From Clostridiales bacterium (GTDB lineage Bacteria; Bacillota; Clostridia; Lachnospirales; Lachnospiraceae), in NCBI GenBank assembly GCA_018376135.1, contig JAHABX010000017.1:1-64000 (forward strand): DNA of 64,000 nt, written 5' to 3'. This document shows positions 42,451-48,990 of the stretch, piece by piece. Under the pieces are notes generated by a model. The model did no database searches. It saw nothing but the letters and a program-made list of their open reading frames with translations, and was not told where the DNA came from. The first letter of the stretch is position 1, and every line of letters starts with the position of its first letter. The position numbers and the translations under genes were made by a program.

Positions 42451-43284
42451 ATGGCAGAGAGAGAATGCAGCAGTACAAGCTGCACACGTGAGAGCTGCGA
42501 GGGATGTCCCAGCAAGCAGAATCCACAGAGCTTCCTTGTGGAGCAGAATGAATTTTCCGATATTAAGCATGTGATCGGTGTTGTCAGCGGAAAGGGAGGC
42601 GTGGGCAAATCCATGGTGACCGCGTCCCTGGCAAATATGATGGCTGCCCAGGGGTACAAAGTGGGGATCCTGGATGCAGATATTACAGGACCGTCTATTC
42701 CGAAGATGTATGGTCTGCATGGTCCGGCAGAGATGATCGATGAGAGTATCCAGCCTATGGTGACTGAGAATAAGATCAAGGTGATGTCTATCAACCTGCT
42801 GCTCCCGGATGAGGAATCTCCGGTAATCTGGAGAGGTCCGATCCTTGCCAATATGGTAAAGCAGTTCTGGAGTGATGTGGCATGGGGAGAGCTGGATTAT
42901 TTGTTCGTGGATATGCCGCCCGGAACCGGAGATGTGCCGCTGACCGTGTTCCAGTCCATTCCGGTGGATGGAATCGTAATGGTGACTTCTCCGCAGGACC
43001 TTGTCCGCCTGATCGTGAAGAAAGCCCTGAATATGGCAGAGAGCATGAAGATTCCGGTAATTGGTCTGGTAGAGAACTACAGCTATGTGGTATGTCCGGA
43101 CTGCGGTAAGCAGTTTCAGATATTCGGAGACAGCGAGATCGATGAACTGGCAGGGGAGCTGAAGCTTCCGGTGCTTGGTAAGATGCCGATCGATACAAGG
43201 CTTGCTGAGCTGGCAGACGGAGCCTTCTATCTGGCGGAGAACACATATGTGGAAGGTGCAAAGGACGTATTATTGTCCTTATAG
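42451..43284 (+). CDS. Mrp/NBP35 family P-loop ATPase (Fe-S carrier)
   Basis: A 277-residue ApbC/Mrp/NBP35-type protein that assembles or carries [4Fe-4S] clusters. A Cys-rich N terminus (CSSTSC, CTRESCEGCP) precedes the deviant Walker A GKGGVGKS near residue 47, with DADITGPSIPKM as switch region, and the C-terminal cluster-binding CPDC near 215. Its place after AsrC and DUF1653 suggests a role in maturing the siroheme/Fe-S enzyme, though such proteins are general. A GAGAGG site precedes the ATG. Confidence 0.93.
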   Translation: MAERECSSTSCTRESCEGCPSKQNPQSFLVEQNEFSDIKHVIGVVSGKGGVGKSMVTASLANMMAAQGYKVGILDADITGPSIPKMYGLHGPAEMIDESIQPMVTENKIKVMSINLLLPDEESPVIWRGPILANMVKQFWSDVAWGELDYLFVDMPPGTGDVPLTVFQSIPVDGIVMVTSPQDLVRLIVKKALNMAESMKIPVIGLVENYSYVVCPDCGKQFQIFGDSEIDELAGELKLPVLGKMPIDTRLAELADGAFYLAENTYVEGAKDVLLSL

Positions 43285-43343
43285 GAAGTATATCTATAAT
43301 ATGAATACCTGCAGAAAGCACAGTGAATATAGCAGAAAACACG

Positions 43344-43378
43344 AACAGGCGGTACCTTATTGGGGGTACCGCCTGTTT
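43344..43378. terminator. Hairpin between convergent genes
   Basis: A perfect 13-bp stem AACAGGCGGTACC / GGTACCGCCTGTT (43344-43356, 43365-43377). The T run is short, but the hairpin sits between convergent genes and probably ends transcripts from both sides. Confidence 0.65.
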
Positions 43379-43391
43379 GCGGATAAAGGAT

Positions 43392-44126
43392 CTATGGATG
43401 AATCCAGAAGTCCTTGACCACGGCGAAAAATTCTCTGAGCAGGTTTGCAGGCTGTGTGGGCAGGTCGCTTTTAGCGGGAATTCCGCTGACCTGTTCATAT
43501 CCGAGTTTCTCAGCCAGATGCAGTGCCCGGCAGATGTGAAAATCATTGCTGATAATACCTACCTGGGAACCATCAGGAATCAGTTTTTTTGAGAAAAGCA
43601 GATTTTCCCGGGTATTGGTGGAACGGTCTTCCTCCAGAATCCGCTCTTCGGCAAGTCCGTGGCGCAGCAGATATGCTTTCATGGCGGAGGATTCGGTACA
43701 TGGCTCATTGGAACCCTGCCCTCCCGATACGATAATAACAGTGTCCGGATTTGCTTCGGCATATTCCAGCGCTTTGTCGAGACGAAGTGCCAGTGCACGG
43801 CTGGGACCGCTGGTACGTACATGAGCGCCGAGTACGATCACATAATTCTGGGGAACGGAGGGCATCTGTACAGCGCCTTTCAGTATCATTGCTTCCACAG
43901 CAAGGAAGAAGATCAGACAGACAGCTGCTGTCAGGAGCAGTCCGATACGGAGCGGAGCAGGGAGGCGCTGCCACAGATGCAGACGAAAGAACCACCCGAT
44001 GCCCAGAAAGCCAACGGACATCACAGGCCAGATCAGATAAAAGGCGGAGGTGAAGCCGCTGTACAGAAGAAGCAGGATAAAATAAGCCAGGCAGAGGATG
44101 CTGGCAGTCGTACATAAGAGAAACAT
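43392..44126 (-). CDS. YdcF/ElyC-like membrane protein (DUF218)
   Basis: A 244-residue protein with three N-terminal membrane segments (about 5-25, 32-50 and 62-85) and a DUF218 domain beginning YVIVLGAHVRTSGPS, then TVIIVSGGQGSNEPCTES, ILEEDRSTNTREN and the ISNDFHICRA end. ElyC/SanA-type members affect envelope polymer synthesis, but the enzymatic role is uncertain. It lies 57 nt after the superoxide dismutase gene on the same strand, with a weak hairpin between. Confidence 0.88.
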   Translation of the reverse strand: MFLLCTTASILCLAYFILLLLYSGFTSAFYLIWPVMSVGFLGIGWFFRLHLWQRLPAPLRIGLLLTAAVCLIFFLAVEAMILKGAVQMPSVPQNYVIVLGAHVRTSGPSRALALRLDKALEYAEANPDTVIIVSGGQGSNEPCTESSAMKAYLLRHGLAEERILEEDRSTNTRENLLFSKKLIPDGSQVGIISNDFHICRALHLAEKLGYEQVSGIPAKSDLPTQPANLLREFFAVVKDFWIHP

Positions 44127-44183
44127 CTGTAAGTCCTTTCTTTAAGGAAGCCCTTAGTGAACGGGCTACCATAGTCTGTGATT

Positions 44184-44678
44184 CTAGTGTACCATAAAAC
44201 GGATGGTTCCGCATCCGATTTTATCACCGGAATTGCCGGACGGCTGACTGACAAAATCATCCGGACGACGGTGGATGATAACAGAGCGTCCGACAATCTC
44301 CTCCAGTGTGAAGCGCTTATCGTAGGAGACCTGATAGGCATAGCCCTGATTGCCGAGAAGCGGGGGAAGATCTCCTGCATGCTGCGGGTGAGGCATTATG
44401 TGCGGATTATAGTGTCCTCCGGTCTGGTCGAAGGGTCTGGCGCAGTTTCCGGATTCGTGAATGTGCATAGCGTAGAAATCGCTGGAGCCTGGAACAGAGA
44501 TGTTGGGGAGACCGAAAATCTCAGTTTCCAGAAGGATGCCTCCATAGGAAGTTTTGTAAAACTTTACAGAACCGGCAAGCTGGGGCCAGGATGCATTGCC
44601 CTGGATCCATGCGATTGCGTCAGGTTCGCCCCGATTCAGCAGTCGGAGAAAAATATCGGCTGGGGTGGAAGAATACAT
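44184..44678 (-). CDS. Cu/Zn superoxide dismutase family protein without signal peptide
   Basis: A 164-residue Cu/Zn SOD. All metal ligands can be placed: Cu ligands H72 and H74 (MHIHE), bridging H89 (GGHYNP), Zn ligands H97, H100 and D103, and Cu ligand H136 (VIIHRRPDD), with C79 and the Cys of KIGCGTI for the disulfide. Bacterial enzymes are usually exported; this one has no signal peptide or lipobox, so it is predicted cytoplasmic. The spacing between Zn ligands H97 and H100 is shorter than in the classic enzyme. AGGAGG precedes its ATG. Confidence 0.9.
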   Translation of the reverse strand: MYSSTPADIFLRLLNRGEPDAIAWIQGNASWPQLAGSVKFYKTSYGGILLETEIFGLPNISVPGSSDFYAMHIHESGNCARPFDQTGGHYNPHIMPHPQHAGDLPPLLGNQGYAYQVSYDKRFTLEEIVGRSVIIHRRPDDFVSQPSGNSGDKIGCGTIRFMVH

Positions 44679-44812
44679 AGCGTACCTCCTGCCATAATAA
44701 TAGTCTCTTTAGTATATGCAGAATAGAGAGAGTTGAGAGTCTGTTGGTGTCCTATAAGCTGCCTGTGTCTGAAAAAATAAAAGAAAAATATTCGTAAAAG
44801 CGGATGTTTATG

Positions 44813-44840
44813 TTGTTTTTAAGCATATGAGTGTTATAAT
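44813..44840 (+). promoter_or_regulatory. Promoter before DUF3791 genes
   Basis: TTGTTT (44813-44818), 16 nt, TATAAT (44835-44840). Confidence 0.6.
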
Positions 44841-44864
44841 TCTTTAAAGAAGGAGGAACCGCAA

Positions 44865-45038
44865 ATGAATATTTTAAATCAAAAGATTACAGACAGCAAA
44901 GAGCTGGAGTTTGCAATATTCTGCATTGAGCAGGCTGCGAAGTGGAGCAGCTCTGCTTTGAAGGGAGTGAACGAATATGAATGCGAGCCCTGTTTTATTA
45001 CAAAAGAAATATGCCCGTGTGGTTGTCTGTTTTGCTGA
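44865..45038 (+). pseudogene. Truncated DUF3791-type gene
   Basis: A 57-codon ORF starting after AAGGAGGA. Its first 25 codons match the DUF3791 start (KELEFAIFCIEQAA), but the rest of the domain is missing and the frame then runs on across the start of the next gene in a Cys-rich tail that does not look like the family. Intact relatives are about 75 residues. It most likely has an internal deletion that joined its beginning to the sequence just before the second DUF3791 gene. Confidence 0.6.
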
Positions 45039-45195
45039 GGCAGCAGATTTGACACTGGACGCAGCATTAGACTTTTTTTACCATTCGGAGGTTTACAAAC
45101 TGGTTAGTGAAGGTATTTCAGATATGCACTGCAGGAGCGATTTATATCTGGCAGATGAATTAAAACTGGAATATGACCAGAGTAAATGTAAGTAA
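44977..45195 (+). CDS. DUF3791 family protein
   Basis: A 72-residue protein (SPVLLQKKYARVVVCFAEAA, then LDAALDFFYHSEVYKLVSEGISDMHC and SDLYLADELKLE). These small proteins usually occur in pairs in Lachnospiraceae and are thought to be part of toxin-antitoxin-like or exported-toxin loci, often with DUF3990 partners; no partner toxin is present here. GAAGGGAG precedes its ATG. It overlaps the end of the truncated upstream copy in another frame. Confidence 0.8.
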   Translation: MNASPVLLQKKYARVVVCFAEAADLTLDAALDFFYHSEVYKLVSEGISDMHCRSDLYLADELKLEYDQSKCK

Positions 45196-45198
45196 ATG

Positions 45199-45263
45199 AA
45201 GGTGCAGGCATGGATATGGATAAAGTGATACAGGACTGAAATCGCAGATCCGCTGCACCTTTT
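45199..45263 (+). terminator. Terminator after DUF3791
   Basis: AAGGTGCAG (45199-45207) pairs with CTGCACCTT (45253-45261), then Ts; the loop is long, about 45 nt. Confidence 0.6.
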
Positions 45264-45467
45264 CTAAAAACAAATCAATATAAGCGTCCATTAGTGTCGG
45301 CAACTCTTTCTTCTTTTGTTAATTGTCATAATTTTCCATCTGTTTCAGGTATTACTTCCAATCCTCATTTTATATTCTGCTGTACAGGTTATTCATATGG
45401 TTATCGACGGTTATCGGTTTGCTATTTGCCGAAATGCAATTTAATAAAAACAAAAAGTAAAATATAG
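45264..45467. other. AT-rich spacer, nothing identified
   Basis: About 200 nt of AT-rich DNA with a short direct repeat GGTTATCG (near 45399 and 45409). I see no gene, RNA or strong secondary structure. Confidence 0.6.
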
Positions 45468-45496
45468 TTGACAAAAAGATGAATAAGTTATATATT
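45468..45496 (+). promoter_or_regulatory. Promoter of second HTH module
   Basis: TTGACA (45468-45473), 17 nt, TATATT (45491-45496). Confidence 0.85.
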
Positions 45497-45524
45497 ATGG
45501 GTACAGGAAGGAGGAGCTGGAGTT

Positions 45525-45728
45525 TTGAAAAATTTAAAGATGAAATCGGCGCGGGTCGGAATGGATCTGTCTCAGGAAGAACTGGCAAAGCTGGTAGGCG
45601 TGACAAGACAGACCATAGGAATGATCGAGGCAGGGAAATTCAACCCCTCGATTCAGCTCTGCATCGCCATATGCCGGGCGCTGCATAAGACATTGGATGA
45701 TATATTCTGGGAGGAGGAAGAAGGATGA
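45525..45728 (+). CDS. XRE-type HTH transcriptional regulator
   Basis: A 67-residue single-domain HTH_3 protein (SARVGMDLSQEELAKLVGV, TRQTIGMIEAGKFNPSIQL, TLDDIFWEEEE). The start is TTG 45525, about 8 nt after GGAGGAG; ATG 45540 is possible. Its stop overlaps the start of the following membrane protein by 4 nt. It is a close structural match to the repressor at 12062 and likewise sits with a membrane protein. No clear palindrome was found at its promoter. Confidence 0.9.
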   Translation: MKNLKMKSARVGMDLSQEELAKLVGVTRQTIGMIEAGKFNPSIQLCIAICRALHKTLDDIFWEEEEG

Positions 45729-46207
45729 AGTTATTTAACAGGAAAAAGAAGATGGATGAGCGAGAGAAGATGGAGCTTTATACCATTGAGCATTATATGT
45801 ACTGGATGGTATTCTGGGGGCTGGTGATCAGTATTTTCTGGCAGCAGATTGCCATGAAGGCGCCGTTTCAGCAGTTTGCGGCAGAGTGGATCATTTTTAT
45901 GATCATGGCAGTGGGAAGTGTGATACTGGAAGTCAGGAAAGGGATCTATGATGAGCATTCTGAGCCGGGCTGGAGATCCTATCTCGTTTATTCGCTGATA
46001 TTCACGGCTGTTTTTACGATACTTCTCCTTGCGAATGGCTGCCGGCAGGGCTGGTATGCCCGGTGGTCGGATATGCTGCTGGCTGGCGGAATAACGGCAA
46101 TCAGTCTTTTTGTGCTGATCTATGGTTCGCTTGCAGTTATGGGAGGGCTGGTAAAACGGCGAAGGAGGAAGCTGGAAGCCGGTCTGGATGAGGACAGCGA
46201 GGGATAA
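45725..46207 (+). CDS. Membrane protein paired with HTH (DUF6773-like)
   Basis: A 160-residue protein with a charged N terminus (RKKKMDEREKMELY) and four hydrophobic segments (about 26-45, 54-70, 85-105 and 118-140), ending in a basic and acidic tail. It resembles what I recall as DUF6773, small membrane proteins that follow a YozG/XRE repressor. It overlaps the HTH gene by 4 nt. Role unknown. Confidence 0.7.
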   Translation: MKLFNRKKKMDEREKMELYTIEHYMYWMVFWGLVISIFWQQIAMKAPFQQFAAEWIIFMIMAVGSVILEVRKGIYDEHSEPGWRSYLVYSLIFTAVFTILLLANGCRQGWYARWSDMLLAGGITAISLFVLIYGSLAVMGGLVKRRRRKLEAGLDEDSEG

Positions 46208-46241
46208 AAGGATTGATCGTCCTGCTTTTTTAAATCTCCTC

Positions 46242-46288
46242 TTTACAAAAGAACAAATGTTCGATATAATATAGGAAACAAATGTTCG
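46242..46288 (+). promoter_or_regulatory. SOS-type promoter with two LexA-like boxes
   Basis: TTTACA (46242-46247), 17 nt, TATAAT (46265-46270). Box 1 GAAC-AAAT-GTTCG (46251-46263) lies between -35 and -10, and box 2 AAAC-AAAT-GTTCG (46276-46288) over the start site, 25 bp apart. Both match the Gram-positive LexA pattern CGAAC-N4-GTTCG. Confidence 0.85.
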
Positions 46289-46308
46289 ATTTTGAGGATG
46301 GAGACAGG

Positions 46309-47622
46309 ATGATTATGGGTTACAGAGTAGAGCAGGAGATGGATTTACAGCAGAAGCTGGAGATACTGGCGGATGCGGCAAAGTATGATGTGGCATGTAC
46401 TTCCAGCGGAGTGGACCGCAGGAACGATGGAAAGGGGATCGGGAACTGTATGGCACCCAGAATCTGCCACAGCTTCAGTGCAGACGGACGCTGCATTTCC
46501 CTTTTGAAGATTCTTTTTACCAACGAGTGCATTTATGACTGCAAGTATTGTATTAACCGCAGGAGCAATGATCTGCCCAGAGCATCCTTTACGCCTGAAG
46601 AGGTATGTGATCTGACCATTGGCTTTTACAGGCGCAATTATATAGAAGGATTATTTCTGAGCTCGGGGATCGTCGGAAGTCCGGATCTGACCATGGATCT
46701 TCTGTATCAGACCCTTTACAAGCTGCGGACAGAATATCGTTTTCAGGGATATATCCATGTGAAGGCGATTCCGGGAGCGGACCCTGAGCTGGTGGAGCGT
46801 ACCGGATATCTTGCGGATCGTATGAGCGTGAACCTTGAGCTGCCTACAGAGGAAGGACTTTCCCGGCTGGCGCCACAGAAGAAGCGTTCGGGGATGCTTC
46901 TGCCTATCCGGCAGGTGCAGCAGCTGAGGCAGCAGAACAAGAACGAGCTTGCCCTCTACCGCCATGCACCCAGATTTGTTCCTGCAGGACAGTCGACGCA
47001 GATGATCATCGGAGCTTCCGGAGAGAATGATTTTCAGATCATGAAGACAGCAGAGCACATGTATAAGCAGTATGAGATGAAGAGAGTCTTTTATTCGGCA
47101 TTTATCCGGGTCAATGATGACAGTCTGCTTCCGGCTCTTCCGGGAGGTCCGCCTCTCCTTCGGGAACACCGGCTTTATCAGGCAGACTGGCTGCTGCGGT
47201 TCTATGGTTTTGAGACAGATGAGCTGCTGTCAGAGGATAAGCCGGATTTTAATGTGTTTCTGGATCCTAAGTGTGACTGGGCGCTCCGTCATCTGGATCA
47301 GTTTCCGGTGGAGGTCATGCGGGCAGACTATGATACACTGCTTCGTGTTCCGGGGATCGGCTACAGGTCTGCTCAGCGGATCGTAAGGGCGAGGCGGCTG
47401 GGTACTCTGGATTATGGGACGCTGAAGAAGATGGGAGTGGTCCTGAAGAGGGCGATTTACTTCATTACCTGCGGCGGCAGACAGATGTACCCGGTGAAGC
47501 TGGAGGAGGATTATATTCTCCGGAATATTCTGGATGGAAAGGAGAGGCTGCCCGGAGGAATCCGTCAGGATTCGTCTTACGAGCAGCTTACGTTGTTTGA
47601 TGATCCGCGTTTTTCAGTGTGA
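46309..47622 (+). CDS. Putative DNA modification/repair radical SAM protein
   Basis: A 437-residue protein matching the TIGR03916-type radical SAM family. The [4Fe-4S] motif is C74-x3-C78-x2-C81 (CIYDCKYC); further conserved cysteines C30, C47, C53 and C62 precede it. A C-terminal helix-hairpin-helix (about 335-385, LRVPGIGYRSAQRIVRAR) points to DNA binding. The family is distantly like spore photoproduct lyase and is paired with the TIGR03915-type protein, as here. ATG 46309 is chosen; ATG 46282 lies inside LexA box 2. The boxes predict induction by DNA damage. Its substrate lesion is unknown. Confidence 0.9.
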   Translation: MIMGYRVEQEMDLQQKLEILADAAKYDVACTSSGVDRRNDGKGIGNCMAPRICHSFSADGRCISLLKILFTNECIYDCKYCINRRSNDLPRASFTPEEVCDLTIGFYRRNYIEGLFLSSGIVGSPDLTMDLLYQTLYKLRTEYRFQGYIHVKAIPGADPELVERTGYLADRMSVNLELPTEEGLSRLAPQKKRSGMLLPIRQVQQLRQQNKNELALYRHAPRFVPAGQSTQMIIGASGENDFQIMKTAEHMYKQYEMKRVFYSAFIRVNDDSLLPALPGGPPLLREHRLYQADWLLRFYGFETDELLSEDKPDFNVFLDPKCDWALRHLDQFPVEVMRADYDTLLRVPGIGYRSAQRIVRARRLGTLDYGTLKKMGVVLKRAIYFITCGGRQMYPVKLEEDYILRNILDGKERLPGGIRQDSSYEQLTLFDDPRFSV

Positions 47623-48388
47623 GGACAGCCTGACCGGTATCCTGACCGGTGTCTATGATGCGTGGGACAGCCGTCTCGGTCACGGGAACGTACGGCTTCA
47701 GACTGCATGTGATGAGAATATGGAACTGTTCTGCGAGTATGTACAGGTGGAGCCGGATGTGGAGAAGGCAGGGAAGGTGATCCGTACCATTTGGAACCGT
47801 TTGGGTGAAGCGGCATATGATATGATAGCCTATGCATCGGCATACCCGGACGGGAAGAAGGCAGATGCTATTTACCGGATGATCGTGCTGGGGCTTCATC
47901 TGCCGGATGGGAAGAAGATCGGAGGGATGCTGACGCAGCCGGATGTGCGTCTGGTGTTTGAGCTTCGCAGAAAGGTATGGCATATTGCCCATCGATATAT
48001 GGGTTTTGTGCGCTTTCGGGAACTGGAAAACGGGATCCTGTTCTCGGAGATCCAGGCAGAGGCAGATGTACTGGCATTGATCGCACCCCATTTTGCAGAC
48101 CGGCTTCCTCTGGAGAACTGGATGATCTATGACAGAAGCAGGAGGAAGGCGGCAGTCCATCCGCGGGAAAAGGGGTGGTTCCTTCTGGAAGCGGTGGAAG
48201 AGGCAGAGTTTGAGCACTTCAGAAGTTCGGTAGATGAGGTACGGTTTGAGGCGTTGTGGAAAGGCTTCCATCGTGCAGTGGGGATTGATTCCAGAAGGAA
48301 TGAAAAGCTTCAGATGTCCTTTCTCCCACTAAAGTTCCGTCCTTTTATGAATGAATTCTATAATGGGAAGAGTCTTCTCACGATTTGA
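47600..48388 (+). CDS. DUF4130 / TIGR03915-type DNA metabolism protein
   Basis: A 262-residue protein of the family always found with the radical SAM protein above. It has an N-terminal IRVFQCEDSLTGILTGVYDAW block, a DPxVR-like VRLVFELRRKVWHIAHRYMGFVRF block and the FADRLPLENWMIYDR end. Some members carry a fused uracil-DNA-glycosylase domain; this one does not. Its start (ATG 47600) overlaps the radical SAM gene by 23 nt, so the two are coupled and share the SOS-type promoter. The reaction is not known. Confidence 0.88.
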   Translation: MIRVFQCEDSLTGILTGVYDAWDSRLGHGNVRLQTACDENMELFCEYVQVEPDVEKAGKVIRTIWNRLGEAAYDMIAYASAYPDGKKADAIYRMIVLGLHLPDGKKIGGMLTQPDVRLVFELRRKVWHIAHRYMGFVRFRELENGILFSEIQAEADVLALIAPHFADRLPLENWMIYDRSRRKAAVHPREKGWFLLEAVEEAEFEHFRSSVDEVRFEALWKGFHRAVGIDSRRNEKLQMSFLPLKFRPFMNEFYNGKSLLTI

Positions 48389-48569
48389 TATTTTGTGGAA
48401 TATGTCATAATTGTGAGAACGATACCACACCAGTAAATAGCCAGGATGAATAGGATAAAACTGGAATATTTTGATAATAGAAGGGAATGCTGTATAGAAG
48501 CAGACGGATTCACAGACAAAAATTATCAGTTTTGCATAGCGGATTCTGTGAATATGCAGATGACAATAT

Positions 48570-48597
48570 TTGACAACTTTCGACGGTTGTGTATAAT
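48570..48597 (+). promoter_or_regulatory. Promoter of HPr-like gene
   Basis: TTGACA (48570-48575), 16 nt, TATAAT (48592-48597) with an extended TGTG just before the -10. Confidence 0.85.
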
Positions 48598-48646
48598 GGT
48601 CTCATCGTAGAAATAAGTTATGTCTGCCTGAAGGAGAGTGAACATT

Positions 48647-48871
48647 ATGAAAGAAACAAGCATCCGATTAACTGTAAGTGATGTAAGCGATTTTGTAAGA
48701 GCTGCAGCGGCATGTGACTTTGATATTGACATGAATTATGACCGACTGATAATAGACGCAAAGTCCATTCTTGGTGTTCTTGGTATGGATCTGAACCGTG
48801 TTCTGAAAGTAATATGCCATGGAGAGGATCCGGAGTTTGAGCAATTCTTACAGAAGTACGCAGTAGCCTGA
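48647..48871 (+). CDS. HPr-like domain protein lacking the active His
   Basis: A 74-residue protein with the HPr fold pattern: INMNY-like middle strand (IDMNYDRLIIDAKSILGVLGMDL) and helices before and after. The KSILGV block matches the regulatory Ser46 region of HPr (KSIMGV), giving S40 here, but the HARP active-site motif is absent and the only His is far away at about 57. It cannot act as an ordinary phosphocarrier. It could be a regulatory paralog that is phosphorylated at Ser or binds HPr partners (inference). It is monocistronic with a strong promoter and terminator. Confidence 0.8.
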   Translation: MKETSIRLTVSDVSDFVRAAAACDFDIDMNYDRLIIDAKSILGVLGMDLNRVLKVICHGEDPEFEQFLQKYAVA

Positions 48872-48911
48872 TCAGCCGATTTTTATTATGATACCCGATT
48901 CCAGATTAAGA

Positions 48912-48943
48912 GGCGGTTCCGTTTTGGAGCCGTCTTTTATTTT
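48912..48943 (+). terminator. Terminator of HPr-like gene
   Basis: GGCGGTTCC (48912-48920) pairs with GGAGCCGTC (48926-48934) with G-U pairs, followed by a T-rich run. Confidence 0.8.
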
Positions 48944-48990
48944 GCATGCCGTGAGAAAATCTGCTATGATACCCTCAGAGAGGTACAGCT

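Noticed and set aside
46282..46308. ATG 46282 as start of the radical SAM gene
   Set aside because: It lies in LexA box 2 at about +6 with no ribosome site; ATG 46309 follows GGAG.
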